The notes below the pieces were generated by a model. It did no database searches, was not told the origin of the DNA, and saw only the letters and a list, made by a program, of their open reading frames with translations. The translations under genes and the position numbers were made by a program. This document shows, piece by piece, positions 1 to 5,169 of a stretch of DNA of 7,359 bases; within the stretch, counting starts at the first letter, position 1, and each line of letters starts with the position of its first letter. This DNA is from Pseudomonadota bacterium (GTDB taxonomy: Bacteria; Pseudomonadota; Alphaproteobacteria; Rhizobiales; Xanthobacteraceae). The stretch lies in assembly GCA_023392205.1 (NCBI GenBank), contig JAEVZN010000399.1, forward strand, positions 1-7,359. Direction: 5' to 3'.

Positions 1-6
1 ATAAAC

Positions 7-34
7 ACCTGACCCGCAATACCTGACCTGCATT
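7..34. repeat. Imperfect tandem 14-bp direct repeat upstream of the dioxygenase gene
   Basis: Two abutting 14-mers, ACCTGACCCGCAAT (7-20) and ACCTGACCTGCATT (21-34), differ at two positions. The second copy overlaps the left arm of the dyad at 29-51. This may be part of a regulator-binding region or a chance duplication; no function can be assigned from sequence alone. Confidence 0.45.
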
Positions 35-51
35 GCCTGGACTGGAATGCA
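29..51. promoter_or_regulatory. Putative LysR-type operator (T-N11-A dyad)
   Basis: TGCATT at 29-34 and AATGCA at 46-51 form a perfect 6-bp inverted repeat separated by 11 bases, so the inner T34 and A46 give the T-N11-A spacing known for LysR-type regulator boxes. LysR-type regulators commonly control aromatic-degradation operons, and the site lies about 40 bases upstream of a candidate -35 box of the ring-cleavage gene. No regulator gene is visible in the window; it may lie just outside to the left. The assignment is inference from symmetry and position. Confidence 0.35.
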
Positions 52-88
52 CGATTTTCGCACATTCTGAGAAAAACGGCCGCGGACC

Positions 89-117
89 TTGGCAGTGAGG
101 CCGGGCGGGATTACGTT
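89..117 (+). promoter_or_regulatory. Candidate sigma-70 promoter for the ring-cleavage dioxygenase gene
   Basis: TTGGCA at 89-94 matches the -35 consensus at five of six positions. It is separated by 17 bases from TACGTT at 112-117, a weak -10 that keeps the first, second and last consensus bases. Transcription would start near 124, leaving a 5' leader of about 100 bases. This is the best spaced pair I see in the upstream region, but high-GC promoters are poorly predicted by eye. Confidence 0.3.
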
Positions 118-209
118 CAATGCCAACAAGGCAGCCATGCTGCGACGCCCTGTCAAAGCGGTGCCGCTGCCCCTAATGTCCGGTTCAGCAAACCGCTTAC
201 AAACGAACT

Positions 210-217
210 TAAGGAGG
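210..217 (+). promoter_or_regulatory. Consensus ribosome binding site
   Basis: TAAGGAGG at 210-217 is an essentially full-length anti-16S match, 5 bases before the ATG at 223. It fixes the start codon of the dioxygenase and suggests strong translation. A short hairpin (CGGTT 181-185 with AACCG 191-195) sits just upstream and leaves the site open. Confidence 0.85.
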
Positions 218-222
218 AATTC

Positions 223-1293
223 ATGGCAAACGCGGCCGTGCAGCTCAGCGACAAGAAAGCGAAGATTTACGAGGGCAGCAAGGACCCCAAGCGGGCCGCC
301 TTCTACGACAAGATTTCGCAGCGCGATATGGCGCCCCTGTGGGAAGTGCTGAAAGACCTCGTGGCCAAGAGCCCGAAGTCGATTGCGGCACCGGCGATCT
401 GGCATTTCGACGAGGTCAAGCCGATGGTGGAAGAGGCCGGTGGCCTTCTCACCGCCGAGGAAGCCGAGCGCCGCGTGCTGGTGCTGGAAAACCCCTCCCT
501 GCGCGGCCAGTCGCGCATCACGACCTCGCTCTATGCCGGCCTGCAACTGATCCTGCCGGGCGAGATTGCCGGCGCGCATCGCCACACGGCGGGCGCCATC
601 CGCCTGATCCTGGACGGCGAGGGCGCCTATACACAGGTCGACGGCGAAAAGACCGTGATGAAGTACGGCGACTTCGTTCTGACGCCAAGCTGGACCGCGC
701 ACGATCACGGCAATGAATCCAAGCAGCCGATGATCTGGCTCGACGTGCTCGACGTCCCGACCATCAATTTCTTCGAGACTGCTTTTGCCGAGCATCTCGA
801 CGATACAGTGCAGAATACGAAGTTCACGGATAACGACTCGCTCTGGCGCTACGGCTCCGGTGTGCTGCCGGATGGCACCGACACCAAGAAGGAATCGCCG
901 ATCATCAATTACGCCTATGAGCGGGTTAGGCCGATCCTCGACCGGATGGCAAAAACCGACGAGATCAACAAGTATCACGGCTTTCGCATCCGCTATGCCA
1001 ATCCCTTCAACGGCGGCTGGTCGACCCCGACCATGGGCGCGCATCTGTCGCTGCTGCCGAAGGGCTTCAAGGGCCAGCCCTATCGGTCGACCGACGGCAC
1101 TGTGTTCGCCTGCCTCGAAGGCAAGGGACAGACGACCATCGACGGCGAAGTGTTCGAATGGGGTCCGCGCGACGTGTTCGTGATCCCGTCCTGGAAGGAA
1201 TATTCGCACAAGGCCGACGATCAGAGCGTGTTGTTCTCGATTTCCGACCGTCCGATGCAGGAATCGCTCGGCATCTGGCGCGAGGTGAACTGA
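223..1293 (+). CDS. Gentisate/salicylate 1,2-dioxygenase family bicupin ring-cleavage enzyme
   Basis: A 356-residue cytosolic Fe(II) dioxygenase of the gentisate 1,2-dioxygenase family. This family opens the aromatic ring of gentisate, salicylate, 1-hydroxy-2-naphthoate or substituted salicylates between the carboxyl-bearing carbon and the adjacent hydroxylated carbon. The N-terminal cupin (about 100-175) holds the metal motif GAHRH with His119 and His121, and the third ligand His160 in WTAHDH. A second, degenerate cupin spans about 270-340 (GAHLSLLP, VFVIPSW). Length is normal for the family, and the start is set by the consensus Shine-Dalgarno at 210-217. His119/His121/His160, Arg83, Gln108, Arg127 and His162 fall at the numbers I recall for the Pseudaminobacter salicylate 1,2-dioxygenase, which suggests a gap-free N-terminal alignment. 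Position 106 is Gly, as in that enzyme; Tyr104 resembles gentisate dioxygenases. The family call is firm but the substrate is open, and a maleylacetate reductase gene follows. Confidence 0.9.
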   Translation: MANAAVQLSDKKAKIYEGSKDPKRAAFYDKISQRDMAPLWEVLKDLVAKSPKSIAAPAIWHFDEVKPMVEEAGGLLTAEEAERRVLVLENPSLRGQSRITTSLYAGLQLILPGEIAGAHRHTAGAIRLILDGEGAYTQVDGEKTVMKYGDFVLTPSWTAHDHGNESKQPMIWLDVLDVPTINFFETAFAEHLDDTVQNTKFTDNDSLWRYGSGVLPDGTDTKKESPIINYAYERVRPILDRMAKTDEINKYHGFRIRYANPFNGGWSTPTMGAHLSLLPKGFKGQPYRSTDGTVFACLEGKGQTTIDGEVFEWGPRDVFVIPSWKEYSHKADDQSVLFSISDRPMQESLGIWREVN

Positions 1294-1338
1294 GGGGACG
1301 CTTTGGCGTTTTCTGCCGTCGATCGATAAAGATGTGTC

Positions 1339-1361
1339 ATGCCCGGCCTCGCGCCGGGCAT
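1339..1361. repeat. REP-like perfect intergenic palindrome
   Basis: ATGCCCGGC (1339-1347) and GCCGGGCAT (1353-1361) form a perfect 9-bp stem around a 5-base loop. No T-run follows on either strand, so it is not a classical intrinsic terminator. ATGCCCGGC-type palindromes are, as I recall, frequent intergenic repeats in Bradyrhizobium and relatives. Its position inside the longest possible reading frame of the next gene argues that translation of that gene begins downstream of it. It may trim or stabilise mRNA between the two genes. Confidence 0.6.
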
Positions 1362-1438
1362 CTCGCTTGATGGGCCGGAGCGCCCGGCTTGCCGAAGCGC
1401 TCCGCGCAGGTCAGCCACGAACGGGTCAGGATAAACCG

Positions 1439-2476
1439 GTGACAATCTCCTTCACTCAAGACACCCCGCATCAGCGCGTCGTGTTAGGTTACGGCACGCT
1501 CGATCAGGTTGCCTCCGAGACGGTGCGGCTTGGCTCTGCCCGCGCGCTGGTCATCGCGACACCGGGCTCCGGTGCGAGACTGGGGCAACGTGTCGTCGAT
1601 CTCCTTGGCGCGCGCAGCGCCGGGTTACATGCGGAGGCCGTCATCCATGTGCCGAAGGCGATTGCCGCCGCAGGCCTAAAGGCCGCACGCGACACCCAGG
1701 CGGACGGGCTGATCGCGGTCGGTGGCGGCTCCGCCATCGGGCTTGCCAAGGCCATCGCGCTGGAGACGGACCTGCCGATCCTTGCCGTGCCGACCACATA
1801 TTCGGGGTCGGAAGCGACGCCGATCTATGGCACGTCCGAAGGCGACCGCAAGACCACCGGCCGCGACAATCGCGTGGTGCCGAAAACCATCCTCTACGAC
1901 CCCGAATTGACCCTCGGCCTGCCGGCTGCCGTCAGTGCCGCGAGCGCGCTGAATGCGATTGCGCATTGCGTGGAATCGCTGTGGATCGCCGAGCGCACGC
2001 CGGTCACCGAGGCGCTGGCGACGGAGGCCATGCGCCGCTTCGGCAGCTATCTGGAACCGGTGATTGCCGACGGCCAGAACCGCGAGGCGCGCGCGCAATG
2101 CCTGATCGGGGCCTGGCTCGCAGGCGTCGTGCTGACGGCTGGCACCGCCCTGCATCACAAGCTTGTGCATGTGCTGGGCGGGCTCGGCCTGCCGCATGCC
2201 GAGACGCATGCGATCATCCTGCCGCGTGTGACGAGGTTCAATCTGGAGCAGGCGCCCGATGCGCGTGCGCGGCTGACCGAGGCGCTGGGCGGAGATCCTG
2301 CCGACCGCCTGCTGGCCATGCTGGAGACTTTCCCGATTCCCAAAAGGCTGCGCGATGTGGGGCTTGCGCAGGACCGGCTCGCCTTTGTGGCGGAGGAAAC
2401 CGGCAAGCTGAACGTGAAAATGCCGCGTCCGGCCACGGCCGCCGACGTGGCGGCCATTCTCGACGACGCCTATTGA
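1439..2476 (+). CDS. Maleylacetate reductase (iron-type alcohol dehydrogenase fold)
   Basis: The 345-residue product reduces maleylacetate to 3-oxoadipate with NAD(P)H, the lower step of hydroxyquinol, hydroquinone, resorcinol and chlorocatechol degradation. The dinucleotide-binding half shows GGGSAIGLAKA (95-105) and VPTTYSGSEATP (117-128). The helical half has NAIAHC (172-177), HHKLVHVLGG (239-248) and LPHAETHA (251-258), the maleylacetate reductase form of the Fe-ADH metal site. Asn172 replaces the usual Asp ligand while the His residues (176, 240, 253) remain, as in members thought not to need iron. I start at GTG 1439: homology begins there, TCAGGA lies shortly upstream, and the earlier in-frame GTG 1334 and ATG 1370 would translate a palindrome and low-complexity Arg/Ala sequence. 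It lies 145 bases after the dioxygenase gene on the same strand, so co-transcription is plausible but not shown. Confidence 0.85.
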   Translation: MTISFTQDTPHQRVVLGYGTLDQVASETVRLGSARALVIATPGSGARLGQRVVDLLGARSAGLHAEAVIHVPKAIAAAGLKAARDTQADGLIAVGGGSAIGLAKAIALETDLPILAVPTTYSGSEATPIYGTSEGDRKTTGRDNRVVPKTILYDPELTLGLPAAVSAASALNAIAHCVESLWIAERTPVTEALATEAMRRFGSYLEPVIADGQNREARAQCLIGAWLAGVVLTAGTALHHKLVHVLGGLGLPHAETHAIILPRVTRFNLEQAPDARARLTEALGGDPADRLLAMLETFPIPKRLRDVGLAQDRLAFVAEETGKLNVKMPRPATAADVAAILDDAY

Positions 2477-2485
2477 GCGCAGGTC

Positions 2486-2538
2486 AGCCGCCCGGCAAAG
2501 CGGCTTCCCAATCGGCCCTGACTCGGCTAAAAGGCCGA
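2486..2538 (+). other. Two small hairpins after the maleylacetate reductase gene
   Basis: AGCCGC (2486-2491) pairs with GCGGCT (2500-2505) around 8 bases, and TCGGCC (2512-2517) pairs with GGCCGA (2533-2538). Both are perfect 6-bp stems beginning 9 bases after the stop codon. Neither is followed by a clear U-tract, so they could mark mRNA 3'-end processing or form the start of the leuA leader, but are not convincing intrinsic terminators. No clear leuA promoter is visible between 2477 and 2568. Confidence 0.3.
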
Positions 2539-2568
2539 CTTCTCAGTCTTGGAGTTCCAGAGGAAGGC

Positions 2569-2673
2569 ATGTCAGCGCGGATCACCATCAGCGCGATCAA
2601 CCGGGGGGCCAGCGGCGCCCGGCCGGATGCTGCCTTCATTCTCGGCGGTGGTCTGCTCCTTACGCGCCCCTGA
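2569..2673 (+). CDS. Putative leucine-rich leader peptide of leuA (34 aa)
   Basis: A short frame opens with ATG 2569 right after a purine-rich GAGGAAGG (2560-2567) and closes at TGA 2671. The peptide contains four Ile and four Leu residues among 34. Its last ten residues include a lone Leu (CTC, 2641-2643), three Gly, and then three consecutive Leu codons CTG-CTC-CTT (2653-2661), just before Thr-Arg-Pro-stop. Runs of the codon for the pathway end product just before the stop are the signature of amino-acid biosynthetic leader peptides, where ribosome stalling under starvation changes RNA folding. The frame ends 98 bases before leuA. It has no recognisable domain and is too short for homology by eye. 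The alternative is a chance ORF in GC-rich leader sequence; position, Shine-Dalgarno and codon run together argue against that. Confidence 0.55.
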   Translation: MSARITISAINRGASGARPDAAFILGGGLLLTRP

Positions 2674-2727
2674 GGGCCGGCTGGGCATATCTGCCTGGGC
2701 GCTCAGGGGTCGGACGCAGCACCCTGA
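2617..2727 (+). promoter_or_regulatory. Candidate leucine-responsive leader RNA with alternative stems
   Basis: Three stems can be drawn. Stem 1 pairs 2617-2626 with 2677-2686 (10 bp including one G-U). Stem 2 pairs CCCCTGAG (2667-2674) with CTCAGGGG (2702-2709) and is extended inside by GCC/GGC (2676-2678/2698-2700) and GGCA/TGCC (2684-2687/2692-2695). Stem 3 pairs TCAGGG (2703-2708) with CCCTGA (2722-2727). Stem 2 excludes stem 3, and its inner part excludes stem 1, so two states exist: stem 2 alone, or stems 1 and 3. The leader-peptide stop codon lies in the 5' arm of stem 2, so ribosome position should choose between them. There is no T-run after stem 3, so the output may be translational or Rho-dependent rather than classical termination. 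Confidence 0.45.
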
Positions 2728-2757
2728 CATGGCGCCCGGCGCGGCGCAGGACGAGAC

Positions 2758-2762
2758 AAGGA
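2758..2762 (+). promoter_or_regulatory. leuA ribosome binding site
   Basis: AAGGA at 2758-2762 sits 9 bases before ATG 2772 and selects that start. It is exactly complementary to TCCTT at 2657-2661, which lies in the Leu codon run of the leader peptide. A pairing that hides the site when the Leu codons are free is conceivable, but five bases could match by chance. Confidence 0.6.
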
Positions 2763-2771
2763 CTTACATTC

Positions 2772-4346
2772 ATGACCACCAATGACAATGTCGGCCAGAC
2801 ACAAGCCGGCAAGGATCGCGTCGTTATATTCGACACGACCTTGCGCGACGGCGAGCAATGCCCCGGCGCCACCATGACGCATGAGGAGAAGCTGGAAGTC
2901 GCAAGCCTGCTCGACGAGATGGGCGTCGATGTGATCGAGGCCGGTTTCCCGATCGCGTCGGAGGGCGATTTCGCGGCCGTGCAGGAGATCGCGCGGCGCA
3001 CGAAGAATGCGGTGGTGTGCGGGCTGTCCCGCGCCGCGCCGAAGGATATCGACCGCTGCGCCGAGGCGATCAGGCCCGCTGCCCGCAAGCGCATCCATAC
3101 CTTCCTGTCCACCTCGCCCGTCCACATGAAATACAAGCTCCAGAAGGAGCCGCACGAGGTCTATGAGATGGTGATCGCGCAGGTCACGCGTGCGCGCAAT
3201 CACACCGACGATGTCGAATGGTCGGCCGAGGATGGCACCCGCACCGAGCACGATTTCCTGTGCCGCTGCGTGGAAGCGGCGATCAAGGCCGGTGCGACCA
3301 CGATCAATATTCCGGACACGGTCGGCTATACGGTGCCGGAGGAATATTACGCGCTGTTCGCAATGCTGCGTGAGCGTGTGCCCAATGCCGACAATGCGAT
3401 CTTCTCGGCGCATTGCCATGACGATCTCGGCATGGCGGTGGCGAATTCGCTGGCAGCGGCGCGCGCGGGCGTGCGGCAGATCGAATGCACCATCAACGGC
3501 ATCGGCGAGCGGGCCGGCAATGCGGCGCTGGAAGAGATCGTGATGGCGATCAGGACCCGCAACGACGTGCTGCCCTTCTACACCAATATCGATTCGACCA
3601 TGCTGACGCGCGCCTCGAAGCTCGTCTCGGCGGCCACGTCCTTTCCGGTGCAATACAACAAGGCCATCGTCGGACGGAATGCGTTCGCGCATGAATCCGG
3701 TATCCATCAGGATGGCATGCTGAAGAACACCCAGACCTACGAGATCATGACGCCGGAAACCGTCGGCGTGAAACAGACCTCGCTGGTCATGGGCAAGCAT
3801 TCCGGACGGCATGCCTTTGTGCACAAGCTGGAAGAGCTGGGCTACAAGCTGGCCTCCAACCAGCTGGAAGATGCCTTCGTGCGCTTCAAGGCGCTGGCCG
3901 ACCGCAAGAAGCATATCTATGACGAGGATATCGCGGCGCTGGTCGACGAGGAAATCGCCACCGCGCAGGATCGCATCAAGCTGGAATCGCTGACCGTGAT
4001 TGCCGGCACGATGGGGCCGCAATCGGCGACGCTGACACTCGATATCGACGGCAAGCATCAGACCGTGCAGGCAAGCGGCAACGGTCCGGTGGATGCGATC
4101 TTCAACGCGATCAAGGCGCTGGTCCCGCATGAGGTGACGCTGGAATTGTACCAGGTGCATGCGGTCACTGAGGGTACGGATGCGCAGGCCGAGGTCTCGG
4201 TCCGGCTTGCGCAGGGCGAATATGCCGTCACCTCGCGCGGGGCCGATCCCGATACGCTGGTGGCGTCCGCGAAGGCCTATCTGGGCGCGCTCAACAAGCT
4301 GACCGCGCGCGGTGCGCGGGCACACGCCCAGCATTCGGCGCAGTAG
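2772..4346 (+). CDS. leuA: 2-isopropylmalate synthase
   Basis: LeuA condenses acetyl-CoA with 2-oxoisovalerate to 2-isopropylmalate, the committed cytosolic step of leucine synthesis, and is normally feedback-inhibited by leucine. The 524-residue protein begins with the HMGL-like TIM barrel (about 16-290). This shows DTTLRDGEQCPG (21-32), with metal ligand Asp21, and GFPIAS. The C-terminal barrel strand carries SAHCHDD with His214 and His216, and GIGERAGN ending in Asn250. The linker region has NAFAHESGIHQDG (303-315) with the conserved His residues of the second catalytic motif, and GKHSGRHAF (341-349). A LeuA regulatory dimerisation domain occupies about 400-515. Length fits type-1 LeuA. 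The homologous citramalate synthase is disfavoured by the standard LeuA-type GERAGNAALEE motif. It follows a candidate leucine leader and converges with the M15 peptidase gene 40 bases downstream. Confidence 0.95.
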   Translation: MTTNDNVGQTQAGKDRVVIFDTTLRDGEQCPGATMTHEEKLEVASLLDEMGVDVIEAGFPIASEGDFAAVQEIARRTKNAVVCGLSRAAPKDIDRCAEAIRPAARKRIHTFLSTSPVHMKYKLQKEPHEVYEMVIAQVTRARNHTDDVEWSAEDGTRTEHDFLCRCVEAAIKAGATTINIPDTVGYTVPEEYYALFAMLRERVPNADNAIFSAHCHDDLGMAVANSLAAARAGVRQIECTINGIGERAGNAALEEIVMAIRTRNDVLPFYTNIDSTMLTRASKLVSAATSFPVQYNKAIVGRNAFAHESGIHQDGMLKNTQTYEIMTPETVGVKQTSLVMGKHSGRHAFVHKLEELGYKLASNQLEDAFVRFKALADRKKHIYDEDIAALVDEEIATAQDRIKLESLTVIAGTMGPQSATLTLDIDGKHQTVQASGNGPVDAIFNAIKALVPHEVTLELYQVHAVTEGTDAQAEVSVRLAQGEYAVTSRGADPDTLVASAKAYLGALNKLTARGARAHAQHSAQ

Positions 4347-4352
4347 GGGATC

Positions 4353-4373
4353 CGTCGCATCTTCACCGCGACG
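4353..4373. other. Weak hairpin between convergent genes
   Basis: CGTCGC (4353-4358) pairs with GCGACG (4368-4373) around a 9-base loop in the 40-base gap between leuA and the convergent M15 peptidase gene. There is no U-tract in either direction, so a role in termination is only suggested by position. Confidence 0.25.
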
Positions 4374-4386
4374 CGACGTGCCGGGT

Positions 4387-5169
4387 TCATTGCGGAGCTG
4401 GCTTCGGCCAGCCCCGTCGTGCCAGCCCGATCAGTTCGGGCCGGTATTCGAAATGGAATGTGTCGTAGTGATACCAGGTGCCGCCCCAGATGAAGCCGTG
4501 GCGTTCGAACACCTCCACGATCTCGCGCGGAAAGCGGTTGCGATAGACCGGCTCTTTTCCTTTGCCCGCCCATTGCCAGTAATCGCCGAACTTCGTCGAC
4601 AGATCGATGGCCGCGCCGAAAGCATGCACCGAGAGCCGCCTGGTGCCGGCGATGGTGCGGCAATGATATGTGCCGGCCGACGGGACCAGGTATTTCGTCA
4701 TGTCGGCAGGAAGCTTTTCCAGATCGCGTGAGACGGCGGCGAGCTTCCTGTCAACGCCGTTCACGCTGGTGACTTGCACCGTTCCGCCGCCGCGTTTGGG
4801 CAGCCAGGGGATGCGGACAAGCTTTGCCTTCACCTCGCCCTTGCGGCAATCGCCGTACATCTTTGCAAATAGCGGTTCGTAGCGGATACGGCCGGGATCG
4901 GCATTCCGGGCAGGCACGCCGGTGAACCCGAGCGGATAGGGCATGCTGAACTGGTCGAGAATGTCGGGCGCGTTCAGCAATTCCTCGAAGGATTTGTCGC
5001 GCTTGCCATCGGACACCTTCATGCGCGTGCCGTCCGTCCAGATGAGGGTTTCGCCGTCATGCGATTGCAGATGATCGGGATAGGCTTTGACCAGTTCGTC
5101 GAGCGCCGGATCGGCGCTGAGCGGTCCGCAGGCGAGCAGCAGAATGAGCGCGCTCGCAAGCCCGCGCAT
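4387..5169 (-). CDS. Secreted M15-family zinc peptidase (peptidoglycan-type)
   Basis: The 260-residue protein is predicted to be exported: residues 1-19 form a Sec signal peptide with cleavage after GPLSA. The C-terminal half carries the M15 signature RLSVHAFGAAIDLS (zinc ligands His182 and Asp189) and YHYDTFHFEYRPE (His239 as third ligand, Asp236 at the catalytic-base position). Asp-x-x-His rather than Glu-x-x-His resembles the M15C/VanY-like branch that cuts L-Ala-D-Glu or related peptidoglycan bonds. Cys109 and Cys170 could form a disulfide. Residues 20-165 resemble no domain I can name. I chose ATG 5169: it starts the signal peptide, overlaps the caspase stop as TGATG, and has a weak AGGCGG (5180-5185) behind it. 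An upstream in-frame start at 5253 would add 28 unlikely residues. Tight coupling implies co-translation with the caspase gene. Confidence 0.8.
   Translation of the reverse strand: MRGLASALILLLACGPLSADPALDELVKAYPDHLQSHDGETLIWTDGTRMKVSDGKRDKSFEELLNAPDILDQFSMPYPLGFTGVPARNADPGRIRYEPLFAKMYGDCRKGEVKAKLVRIPWLPKRGGGTVQVTSVNGVDRKLAAVSRDLEKLPADMTKYLVPSAGTYHCRTIAGTRRLSVHAFGAAIDLSTKFGDYWQWAGKGKEPVYRNRFPREIVEVFERHGFIWGGTWYHYDTFHFEYRPELIGLARRGWPKPAPQ

Noticed and set aside
211..225. AAGGAGGAATTCATG resembles an engineered ribosome-binding site with an EcoRI site
   Set aside because: Natural consensus Shine-Dalgarno sequences followed by AATTC arise by chance. The flanking sequence shows no vector or tag sequence.
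1334..1438. N-terminal extension of the maleylacetate reductase from GTG 1334 or ATG 1370
   Set aside because: It would translate the palindrome at 1339-1361 and Arg/Ala-rich sequence without family similarity; GTG 1439 begins exactly where the conserved protein begins.
2703..2727. Stem TCAGGG/CCCTGA as a classical leuA attenuator terminator
   Set aside because: No U-tract follows it, so I report it only as an alternative stem, not as a terminator.
2549..2785. 78-codon plus-strand frame overlapping the leuA start
   Set aside because: It runs out of frame through the leader peptide and into leuA, lacks a good Shine-Dalgarno, and shows no sensible composition. The frame starting at 2569 is better supported.
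2703..4334. Very long minus-strand open frame (543 codons) antisense to leuA
   Set aside because: It is the mirror of a high-GC coding frame. The conceptual product is Arg/His-rich with no domain, while the plus strand encodes a complete, motif-perfect LeuA.
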